Positions 1 to 5,198 of a DNA stretch of 5,198 nucleotides are shown here, one piece after another. Every line of letters starts with the position of its first letter. Position 1 is the first letter of the stretch. The DNA is taken from assembly GCA_023428785.1 (NCBI GenBank), contig JAEYWU010000122.1, positions 1-5,198 of the forward strand. Reading direction: 5' to 3'. The notes beneath the pieces are model-generated. The model was not told the origin of the DNA and searched no databases. It saw only the letters and a program-made list of their open reading frames with translations. The translations under genes were made by a program, and so were the position numbers. This DNA comes from Pseudomonadota bacterium (lineage in GTDB: Bacteria; Pseudomonadota; Alphaproteobacteria; Caulobacterales; Caulobacteraceae).

Positions 1-836
1 CCGAAGAACCAGAACAGGTGCTGGAACATCACCGGATCGCCGCCGCCGGCGGGATTGAAGAAGCTGGTGCCGAAGTTGCGGTCGGTCAGCAGCATGGTGA
101 TGGCGCCCGCCAGGACCGGCAGCGACAGCAGCAGCAGGAAGGCGGTGATCAGCACCGACCACGCGAACAGCGGCATGCGGTGCAGGGTCATGCCCGGCGC
201 GCGCATGTTGAAGATGGTGGTGATGAAGTTGATCGCGCCCAGGATCGACGAGGCGCCCGCCACGTGCAGCGAGAAGATCGCCAGGTCCATGGCCGGACCG
301 GTGTGGCCCGTGGTCGAGAGCGGCGGATAGATGGTCCAGCCGCCGCCGAAGCCGCGGCCCGGGCCGCCGTCAACGAACATCGACATGATCAGCAGCACCC
401 AGGCCGCGACCAGCAGCCAGAAGGAGATGTTGTTCATGCGCGGGAAGGCCATGTCCGGCGCGCCGATCATGATCGGGACGAACCAGTTGCCGAAACCGCC
501 GATCATGGCCGGCATGACCATGAAGAAGATCATCACCAGCGCATGGCCGGTGACCACGACGTTGTAGGCGTGACGGGCCCGGCTGACGTCCGAGAGGTCG
601 AACAGGCCAATCTGGGCCAGCATCGAGCCCGGCGTGAAGACCTGCAGACCCGGCTCGGCCAGCTCCCAGCGGATCAGACCGGACATGAGCCCGCCCACGA
701 TGCCCGCCATGATGGCGAACAGCAGGTACAGGGTGCCGATGTCCTTGTGGTTGGTCGAGAAGAACCAGCGGGTGAAGAAACCCGGCTTGTGGTCGTGGTC
801 GTCGTGACCGGCGTGATCGGTTGCGGCGGTGGCCAT
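1..836 (-). CDS. ctaD: Cytochrome c oxidase subunit I (aa3-type), N-terminal part, cut by window edge
   Basis: This is the catalytic subunit of the proton-pumping haem-copper oxidase of the inner membrane, which takes electrons from cytochrome c and reduces oxygen to water. About 278 codons are visible. The protein starts MATAATDHAGHDDHDHKPGF, a His/Asp-rich cytoplasmic tail, followed by the family hallmark WFFSTNHKDIGTLYLLF (about residues 24-40). The low-spin haem a ligand is His98 in VVVTGHALVMIFF, and the conserved GGFGNWFVPIMIGAPDMAFPR stretch covers roughly 113-133. Five to six membrane segments are visible. The reading frame is open to base 1 and ends at HLFWFFG, immediately before the expected HPEVY motif with the first copper-B histidine, so the active site lies outside the window. 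The ATG at 836 is chosen because it gives the usual short N-terminal tail. Its Shine-Dalgarno is weak (a GGGG about 13 bases upstream). It follows ctaC by 20 bp and is probably co-transcribed and translated with it. Confidence 0.97.
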   Translation of the reverse strand, partial: MATAATDHAGHDDHDHKPGFFTRWFFSTNHKDIGTLYLLFAIMAGIVGGLMSGLIRWELAEPGLQVFTPGSMLAQIGLFDLSDVSRARHAYNVVVTGHALVMIFFMVMPAMIGGFGNWFVPIMIGAPDMAFPRMNNISFWLLVAAWVLLIMSMFVDGGPGRGFGGGWTIYPPLSTTGHTGPAMDLAIFSLHVAGASSILGAINFITTIFNMRAPGMTLHRMPLFAWSVLITAFLLLLSLPVLAGAITMLLTDRNFGTSFFNPAGGGDPVMFQHLFWFF

Positions 837-856
837 GGTCGTGTCGAGCCCCGGTC

Positions 857-1810
857 TTACTGGGCCGCCGGCGCGGCGGCCGTCGGTTCGGTGGTGGTTT
901 CGCCTTCGGCTGGCGCTTCAGCGCCTTCGGTGGCGGCTTCGGTCTCGGCGGCCTGAGCGGCGGCCGCCTGGGCGGCGGCTTCGGCGGCGGCGGCCTCGCG
1001 GGCCTGGTCGGCCGCGAAGGTCATCGAACCGCCGCGCGCGGCGACCCACTGCTCGAACTCGGCCTGGGTCACGACGTTGATCTGCAGCGGCATGTAGGCG
1101 TGATTGATGCCGCAGAGCTCCGAGCACTGGCCGTAGTAGACGCCGGTCCGTTCGGCGCGGAACCAGGTCTCGTTGATCCGGCCCGGGACCGCGTCGGTTT
1201 TCAGGCCGAAGGCCGGCAGGGCCACGGCGTGGATGACGTCGGCGCCGGTGACGATCAGGCGGACGGTCTGGCCGACCGGAACAACCATCGGCTCGTCGGC
1301 GGCCAGCAGATAGGGCACACCCTGCGAGCGGGCCTCGTCCTCGGGCAGGACGTTGGAGATGTATTCCGACACGCCCAGGTCCGGATATTCATAGCCCCAG
1401 TTCCACTGATAGCCGGTGACCTTCACGGTCACGTCGGGCTCGGGCATGTCGGCGTAGGCGTAGACCAGCCGGAAAGAGAAGACGGCGATGAAGGCCAGGA
1501 TCAGCACCGGCCCGAGCGTCCAGACGATCTCGATGGCGGTGTTGTGGCTCCAGGTCGCCGGGGTCGGGTTGGCGCGCTTGTTGTAGCGAACCACCACCCA
1601 GATCAGCAGGCCCAGCACGAACAGCGTGATGACCGTGATGATCGGCAGCAGAATGGCGTCATGGAAGAAGTGAGCCTGATGCTTGAGGGGCGACGCCGCC
1701 TCCTGCAGGCCGATTCCGCCCGGCGTCGGCTGTCCAACCGCGGCCCACGCCGCTCCGGACAGCATCGTCGCGCCGATAAGCGTCGCCAGACCGGCGATCC
1801 GCTCGCGCAT
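857..1810 (-). CDS. ctaC: Cytochrome c oxidase subunit II, CuA-containing
   Basis: This subunit accepts electrons from cytochrome c through the binuclear CuA centre in the periplasm and passes them to haem a in subunit I. With the start used here the protein has 317 residues. It has a signal peptide at 1-24 (positive MRER, hydrophobic core, AWA cleavage-like end), two membrane helices at about 53-75 and 95-118, and a periplasmic cupredoxin domain. The aromatic motif is YQWNWGYEYPD (134-144), where many homologues have YW rather than NW. All CuA ligands are present: His194, Cys229, Glu231 (backbone), Cys233, His237 and Met240, in ADVIHA and CSELCGINHAYM. After about residue 265 there is a roughly 50-residue Ala/Glu/Thr-rich tail. 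In-frame ATGs at 1810, 1816 and 1831 are all possible starts. 1810 is preferred because GGGGA lies 6 bases upstream and the signal peptide then begins with charged residues. A longer frame to 1936 would run through the promoter region and is unlikely. Confidence 0.96.
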   Translation of the reverse strand: MRERIAGLATLIGATMLSGAAWAAVGQPTPGGIGLQEAASPLKHQAHFFHDAILLPIITVITLFVLGLLIWVVVRYNKRANPTPATWSHNTAIEIVWTLGPVLILAFIAVFSFRLVYAYADMPEPDVTVKVTGYQWNWGYEYPDLGVSEYISNVLPEDEARSQGVPYLLAADEPMVVPVGQTVRLIVTGADVIHAVALPAFGLKTDAVPGRINETWFRAERTGVYYGQCSELCGINHAYMPLQINVVTQAEFEQWVAARGGSMTFAADQAREAAAAEAAAQAAAAQAAETEAATEGAEAPAEGETTTEPTAAAPAAQ

Positions 1811-1907
1811 CCCCATTCCCCAAATCCTCATGTCGTAAACGGCTCGGAAGTTTCTGGAATCGCCGACGCGCCCGATAACCACACGGACGGGGGCGATATT
1901 GGGGGCC

Positions 1908-1936
1908 GACATACCGGGTCGCCTCGCGCTTGCCAA
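1908..1936 (-). promoter_or_regulatory. Candidate promoter for ctaC-ctaD
   Basis: Read on the minus strand, TTGGCA (1936-1931) is followed after 17 bases by TATGTC (1913-1908). Transcription would begin near 1901 and leave a leader of about 90 bases before the ctaC start. The -35 is good and the -10 only moderate, so this is a weak motif-based call. No other convincing pair was seen closer to the gene. Confidence 0.3.
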
Positions 1937-1956
1937 GCGGCCCTCCGGGGGCAGAT

Positions 1957-1968
1957 TACAAGTTTGTA
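1957..1968. promoter_or_regulatory. Candidate operator: perfect inverted repeat TACAA-GT-TTGTA
   Basis: A 5-bp perfect dyad with a 2-bp centre sits in an AT-rich island of otherwise GC-rich DNA and ends 2 bp before the TTGACA -35 box of the padR promoter. PadR-family regulators commonly bind short dyads next to their own promoters and repress them, so autoregulation is the natural reading. Dyads this short also arise by chance, and this is inference from position and symmetry only. Confidence 0.35.
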
Positions 1969-1970
1969 TA

Positions 1971-1999
1971 TTGACAGCTACCTTGCGTCGCCAGATACC
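1971..1999 (+). promoter_or_regulatory. Candidate promoter of the padR operon
   Basis: A perfect -35 hexamer TTGACA (1971-1976) is followed after 17 bp by GATACC (1994-1999), which keeps the central ATA of a -10 element. The predicted start near 2006 would give a leader of about 30 bases that includes the GGAGG ribosome-binding site. A second dyad, CCTGT-TTATG-ACAGG (1998-2012), overlaps the -10 end and predicted start site and could be another repressor half of the control region. Confidence 0.5.
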
Positions 2000-2023
2000 T
2001 GTTTATGACAGGGCTGCTGAAAC

Positions 2024-2028
2024 GGAGG
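2024..2028 (+). promoter_or_regulatory. Strong ribosome-binding site of padR
   Basis: GGAGG is complementary to the 16S rRNA tail and lies 7 bases before the ATG at 2036. It is the strongest Shine-Dalgarno in the window and fixes the padR start. Confidence 0.8.
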
Positions 2029-2035
2029 TCCACCC

Positions 2036-2392
2036 ATGCCGGAAGGCGTCGAGATACAACTGAAGAAGGGGGTTCTGGGCCTTTGCGTCCTGGCTCTCCT
2101 GTCCGCCCAGGACAACTACGCCTACGAAATCGCCGCGCGCCTGGCCGACGATATCGGAATGGGCGAAGGCACCATCTATCCGCTGATGCGCCGGATGCAG
2201 TCCGACGGACTGGTCGAGACCTATCTGGTCGAGAGTCCGTCGGGCCCGTCCCGCAAGTACTATCGCCTGACCGATGCGGGCCGCCGCGCCTATGAGGCCC
2301 AGAAGACGGAGTGGACCGGCTTCGCCGCCGCCGTCGACGGCATCCTCAATGCGCCCGCCCCCGCCCAAGCTGAGACTGGAGAGACCGCATGA
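2036..2392 (+). CDS. PadR-family winged-helix transcriptional regulator
   Basis: This is a 118-residue DNA-binding protein of the short PadR type, normally a dimeric repressor relieved by a ligand or partner protein. The winged helix spans about residues 10-83: a first helix with GVLGLCVLALLS, then YAYEIAARLAD, the recognition-helix region GEGTIYPLMRRMQSDGLV (44-60), and the wing ending in SRKYYRLTDAGRRAYE (72-87). This matches the family pattern of G-T-[IL]-Y-P-[LM] and R-K-Y-Y-x-L-T-x-x-G. Residues 88-104 form a short C-terminal helix, followed by a disordered Ala/Pro/Glu tail. There is no ligand-binding domain of the larger Vir-like PadR proteins. The start follows a perfect GGAGG. The stop overlaps the next gene as ATGA, so the two are translationally coupled. 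In related neighbourhoods PadR proteins of this kind pair with HAAS-domain membrane proteins. The inducer is unknown. Confidence 0.93.
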   Translation: MPEGVEIQLKKGVLGLCVLALLSAQDNYAYEIAARLADDIGMGEGTIYPLMRRMQSDGLVETYLVESPSGPSRKYYRLTDAGRRAYEAQKTEWTGFAAAVDGILNAPAPAQAETGETA

Positions 2393-2967
2393 CCCGCGCC
2401 GAGTTCCTGACCCGTTTGCGCCGGGCCCTGACGGGCCTGCCGCCGGAAACGGTGGACGAGATCGTCGCCGACCACGAGGCCCATTTCGTGGAGGCTGCCG
2501 CCAAGGGCCGCAACGATCCCGAGATCGCCGCCGCCCTGGGTAATCCCGAGCGTCTGGCCCGCGAGGTCAAGGCCGAGGCGGGCATGGCGCGCTGGGAAGC
2601 CGAGAAGACGCCCGCCAGCGCCGTCGCCGCCATGGTGGCCCTGATCGGCCTGGGCGCGATCGACATCCTGTTCCTTCTGCCGCTCCTCATGGGCGTGGCC
2701 TCCGGGCTCGCCGCCATCTTCGTCAGCGCCATCGCCGTCTTCCTGGCGGGGGGCGTCGTCTTCGTGGCCGGCCCGTTCACCCCGGTGCCCGGCGGGCCGC
2801 TGGTCGCCATCCTGGCCGGCATCGGCGTGATGGCGCTGGGCGTCGTCCTGGCGGCGGTCACCGCCGTGCTGTCGATCTGGCTGGTCAACGCCCTGGTCTG
2901 GTTCGGCCGCCTTCACTACCGGCTGCTCAAGCCGGCCCTGCAACAGTCCGACTCGGGAGAGATCTGA
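2389..2967 (+). CDS. HAAS/DUF1700-domain membrane protein
   Basis: This is a 192-residue inner-membrane protein of unknown biochemical role. Residues 1-64 form a charged helical domain that fits DUF1700/HAAS: MTRAEFLTRLRRALTGLPPE, then an acidic helix with EIVADHEAHFVEA, then the typical GNPERLAREV element (51-60). HAAS domains are cytoplasmic helical modules linked to PadR-type regulators and are thought to relay envelope signals, which is family knowledge and not shown here. Residues 77-172 are very hydrophobic, with segments at about 77-100, 103-128 and 137-172, so three or four membrane helices. A short basic tail (WFGRLHYRLLKPALQQ) follows. Its ATG overlaps the padR stop, with GGAGAG 5 bases upstream. 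The next gene starts 1 bp after the stop. The likely job is to hold, sequester or signal to the PadR protein from the membrane. Confidence 0.85.
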   Translation: MTRAEFLTRLRRALTGLPPETVDEIVADHEAHFVEAAAKGRNDPEIAAALGNPERLAREVKAEAGMARWEAEKTPASAVAAMVALIGLGAIDILFLLPLLMGVASGLAAIFVSAIAVFLAGGVVFVAGPFTPVPGGPLVAILAGIGVMALGVVLAAVTAVLSIWLVNALVWFGRLHYRLLKPALQQSDSGEI

Positions 2968-2968
2968 G

Positions 2969-3709
2969 ATGGTCCGCACGCTTCTTATCGTCGCCGCAGC
3001 CGGCTTCGTTCTCATGCTCATCGCCTTCGGGGGCGCCGCAGCCCTCGGCGGACCCGAGCTCCTGCGCGGCGGCTGGCAGATCGAACTCGGCGACCGCGAC
3101 GGCGACAGCTCGGTCGGCTGGTCCGGCCCGTCGATCAACCAGACCCTGGAGTGGGACGGGTCCGACACCCTGACCATCGCCCTGCCCGCCCATGTGACCT
3201 TCACCCAGGGCGACGAGGCCTCGGTCGTCGTCAGCGGCCCGGAGGAGGCGGTGCGCCGCGTCGTTCTGTCCAACGGCCGCCTGGGCTTCTCGGATGACGA
3301 CGGCGGACGCCGCATCCACATCCTTGGCCGCAGCGACAGCCTGTCGGTGGTCATCACGGCCCCGGACGTCAGCCGCTTCGTGATGCAGGGCTTCGGCGAC
3401 CTGGAGCTGAACAACATCGACCGCGAGACGCTCGACATCATCGTCGAGGGCGCCGGCGACATCGAGGCTTACGGCCGCACCGATCAGCTGAACCTCACCG
3501 TCGAGGGCGCGGGCGAGGCTGATCTGTCGGATCTGGTCGCCGCCTCGGCCGAGATCCGCATCGAGGGCGCCGGCCAGGCCGAGGTCAACGCCACGGACGC
3601 GGCCAATGTCGTGATCGAGGGCGTGGGCGACATCGACTTCGTCGGCCGCCCGGCCCGCCTGACCCAGGACGTCTCGGGCGTCGGCTCGGTCCGCGTGGCG
3701 GGCGAGTAG
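2969..3709 (+). CDS. Exported DUF2807-like (GIN/beta-repeat) protein
   Basis: This is a 246-residue protein of unknown function. Residues 4-25 are a hydrophobic segment after MVR, ending in GAAALGG, which suits a signal peptide (possible AAA cleavage) or an N-terminal anchor. There is no lipobox cysteine. The rest lacks membrane segments and is rich in Gly, Asp, Glu and Val. Six G-x-G turns recur: GFGDLEL (141), GAGDIEA (161), GAGEADL (180), GAGQAEV (200), GVGDIDF (218) and GVGSVRV (237), 18-20 residues apart, as expected for a parallel beta-solenoid of the DUF2807 'head GIN' type, also related in style to DUF4097. The protein should lie in the periplasm or on the periplasmic face of the membrane. 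GGGAGAGA ends 6 bases before the ATG at 2969. It closes the padR operon, which suggests it is the output or the sensor of the PadR-HAAS pair. No catalytic motif was seen, so a binding or structural role is more likely than an enzymatic one. Confidence 0.8.
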   Translation: MVRTLLIVAAAGFVLMLIAFGGAAALGGPELLRGGWQIELGDRDGDSSVGWSGPSINQTLEWDGSDTLTIALPAHVTFTQGDEASVVVSGPEEAVRRVVLSNGRLGFSDDDGGRRIHILGRSDSLSVVITAPDVSRFVMQGFGDLELNNIDRETLDIIVEGAGDIEAYGRTDQLNLTVEGAGEADLSDLVAASAEIRIEGAGQAEVNATDAANVVIEGVGDIDFVGRPARLTQDVSGVGSVRVAGE

Positions 3710-3723
3710 GCCCAGGGGAGGTG

Positions 3724-3769
3724 ACGGAGACGGTCGGAACGCCTAACTGAAGGCCATGACCGTCTCCGT
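3724..3769 (+). terminator. Perfect 12-bp inverted repeat; terminator or start-codon hairpin of tldD
   Basis: ACGGAGACGGTC (3724-3735) and GACCGTCTCCGT (3758-3769) are exact reverse complements. Inside the 22-base loop GCCT (3741-3744) can pair with AGGC (3751-3754). Outside, GGGGAG (3715-3720) can pair with CTCCCC (3772-3777), so the structure may be longer still. It begins 15 bp after the DUF2807 stop, which fits a terminator for the padR operon, but the tail (TTTCT then C-rich) is a poor U-tract. The right arm covers codons 1-5 of tldD, so in RNA it would mask that gene's start. Whether it ends transcription, controls translation or does both cannot be decided from sequence. Confidence 0.6.
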
Positions 3770-5198
3770 TTCTCCCCCTCCCATCCTCGAAACCGCCGGG
3801 GTCGAACCCGACCAGGCGCTGGATGTCCTCAAGGACGCCCTGCACGGCGCCGACGACGGCGAACTGTTTCTGGAGCGATCCGAATCGGAATCGCTCCTTT
3901 TCGACGACGGCCGGCTGAAGTCCGCCGCCTATGACGCGACCGAAGGCTTCGGCCTGCGCGTGGTTTCCGACGAGACCGCCGGCTACGCCCATTCCAACGA
4001 GATTTCGGTCGAGGCCCTCAAGCGCGCCTCGGACGCCGCCGCCCTGGCCAAGCAAGGCCGCGCCGGCTCGGCCGCGGTCGGTCCGCGCGCCACCAACCAG
4101 AAGCTCTATGAGGAAGTCGACCCGCTCGCCTCTCCGGCCTTCTCGGACAAGATCGAACTGCTGCAGGAGATCGACGCCTACGCCCGGGCGCAGGACCCGC
4201 GCGTGGTCCAGGTCTCGGCCTCCATCGCCGGCGAGCGCCGCGCCATCGAGATCCTGCGCGCCGACGGCGCCCGCCTTAGGGATGTGCGCCCGCTGGTTCG
4301 ACTGAACGTGTCGGTCACCGTCGAGAAGGACGGGCGCCGCGAATCCGCCTCCCAGGGCGCCGGCGGCCGCGCCGGGTTCGAGACCTGGATCGCGCCGGAT
4401 CGCTGGCAGGGCCAGATCGATGAGGCCATCCGCATGGCCCTGGTCAATCTCGACGCCATCGACTGCCCCGCGGGCGAAATGGACGTGGTGCTGGGTGCCG
4501 GCTGGCCGGGCGTGCTGCTGCACGAGGCCGTCGGCCACGGCTTCGAGGGCGACTTCCACAGGAAGGGCTCCTCGGTCTTCTCCGGCAAGATGGGCCAGCG
4601 CGTCGCCGCGCCCGGCGTCACGGTCGTGGACGACGGCTCGATCGCGGGCCGCCGGGGATCGCTCTCCATCGATGACGAGGGCACCCCGACCCAGCGCAAT
4701 GTCCTGATCGAGGACGGCGTCATGGTCGGCATGATGCACGACCGCATGAGCGCGCGCCTGATGGGTCTTCAACCCACCGGCAATGGCCGCCGCCAGTCCT
4801 TCGCGCACATCCCCATGCCGCGCATGACCAACACCTTCATGGAGGGCGGCTCGGACAAGCTGGAGGACATGATCGCCTCGACCAAGCGCGGCCTCTATGC
4901 GGTGAACTTCGGCGGCGGCCAGGTGGACATCACCAACGGCAAGTTCGTCTTCCAGTGCACCGAGGCCTATCTGATCGAGGACGGCCGCGTGACCGCTCCG
5001 GTGAAGGGCGCGACCCTGATCGGCGACGGAGCCACGGCGCTGACGCGTATCAGCATGATCGGCGACGACTTCGCCTTCGATCCCGGCGTCGGGGTCTGCG
5101 GCAAGGCGGGTCAGGGCGTTCCGGTCGGGATCGGCCAGCCGTCGCTGAAGATCGGCGGCCTCCCCGTCGGCGGGACCGCGGTCTGGTCGCCGCATTTA
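3756..5198 (+). CDS. tldD: Metalloprotease TldD, nearly complete, open at window end
   Basis: TldD pairs with TldE/PmbA to form a zinc protease that trims unfolded or modified peptides. In E. coli it acts on microcin B17 precursor and the CcdA antitoxin. The 481 visible codons align along the whole length of E. coli TldD: ELFLERSESESLLFDDGRLK near 36-55, DVRPLVRLNVSV (176-187), AGWPGVLLHEAVGHGFEGDF (248-267) with the zinc motif HExxxH (His256, Glu257, His261), SIDDEGTPTQRNVLIEDG, PTGNGRR, MPRMTNTFM, FGGGQVDITNGKFVF, and Cys448 in GVGVCGK as the expected third zinc ligand. It ends QPSLKIGGLPVGGTAVWSPHL without a stop. The family normally ends about here, so only a few codons are probably missing. 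The ATG at 3756 is the only sensible start, because an in-frame TAA lies at 3744. The Shine-Dalgarno is poor: GAAGG is only 2 bases upstream. Its partner gene is not in the window. The protein is cytosolic. Confidence 0.97.
   Translation, partial: MTVSVSPPPILETAGVEPDQALDVLKDALHGADDGELFLERSESESLLFDDGRLKSAAYDATEGFGLRVVSDETAGYAHSNEISVEALKRASDAAALAKQGRAGSAAVGPRATNQKLYEEVDPLASPAFSDKIELLQEIDAYARAQDPRVVQVSASIAGERRAIEILRADGARLRDVRPLVRLNVSVTVEKDGRRESASQGAGGRAGFETWIAPDRWQGQIDEAIRMALVNLDAIDCPAGEMDVVLGAGWPGVLLHEAVGHGFEGDFHRKGSSVFSGKMGQRVAAPGVTVVDDGSIAGRRGSLSIDDEGTPTQRNVLIEDGVMVGMMHDRMSARLMGLQPTGNGRRQSFAHIPMPRMTNTFMEGGSDKLEDMIASTKRGLYAVNFGGGQVDITNGKFVFQCTEAYLIEDGRVTAPVKGATLIGDGATALTRISMIGDDFAFDPGVGVCGKAGQGVPVGIGQPSLKIGGLPVGGTAVWSPHL

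Noticed and set aside
18..956. Plus-strand open frame of 312 codons opposite ctaD
   Set aside because: It is antisense to cytochrome oxidase subunit I. Its His/Gln/Arg/Asp-rich product is the usual shadow of membrane-protein codons.
1811..1936. Upstream extension of ctaC to an ATG at 1936
   Set aside because: It would put 42 extra residues in front of a good signal peptide, has no ribosome site, and runs through the candidate promoter.
821..2008. Plus-strand open frame of 395 codons opposite ctaC
   Set aside because: It is antisense to a clear CuA subunit with all ligands. The product is low-complexity Gly/Arg and Asp/His-rich and has no recognisable domain.
2290..3462. Minus-strand open frame of 390 codons opposite the HAAS and DUF2807 genes
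   Set aside because: It contains no family motif, is rich in Arg/Ser/Pro and then Asp/Gln/His, and lies against an operon with good ribosome sites and overlapping starts and stops.
3450..3640. Repeated GTCGAGGGCGCGGGCGA-like DNA as a possible non-coding repeat array
   Set aside because: The units are in frame, differ mainly as coding variants, and are fully explained by the G-x-G protein repeats of the DUF2807-like gene.
3585..5195. Long open frame on the minus strand, 536 codons, opposite tldD
   Set aside because: The plus strand is an unmistakable full-length TldD. The minus frame gives a composition typical of antisense GC-rich codons (Arg/Gly/Ala/Asp/His-rich, no recognisable domain).

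Overview
The window is GC-rich, densely coding DNA with GC-biased third codon positions. It is almost certainly from an alphaproteobacterium. The aa3-type cytochrome oxidase genes and the neighbouring tldD suggest Caulobacterales (a Brevundimonas/Caulobacter-like genome), but that placement is inference from gene content and style, not from a marker gene. No RNA gene, CRISPR array, insertion sequence or phage gene was seen.

Layout. Positions 1-1810 (minus strand) hold two genes of the respiratory cytochrome c oxidase: ctaC (subunit II, complete) followed after 20 bp by ctaD (subunit I, cut by the left window edge just before its copper-B site). Positions 1811-2035 are a divergent control region. 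It carries a plausible ctaC promoter facing left and a better TTGACA-type promoter facing right, with two short inverted repeats around the latter. Positions 2036-3709 (plus strand) are a tight three-gene operon: a PadR-family repressor, a HAAS/DUF1700 membrane protein overlapping it by ATGA, and an exported DUF2807-type repeat protein starting 1 bp after the previous stop. Positions 3710-3755 hold a strong inverted repeat whose right arm runs into the first codons of the next gene. Positions 3756-5198 (plus strand) are tldD, a zinc metalloprotease subunit, open at the right edge.

How it fits together. ctaC and ctaD build the proton-pumping terminal oxidase in the inner membrane. The PadR-HAAS-DUF2807 cassette looks like a self-contained envelope-sensing or envelope-modifying unit: a cytoplasmic DNA-binding regulator, a membrane protein with a cytoplasmic helical signalling domain, and an exported beta-repeat effector or sensor. 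Related PadR/DUF1700/DUF4097 sets are familiar from Gram-positive bacteria. No function can be assigned with certainty here, and this cassette is the best candidate in the window for a poorly described system. tldD is a conserved housekeeping gene whose partner (tldE/pmbA) is not in the window.
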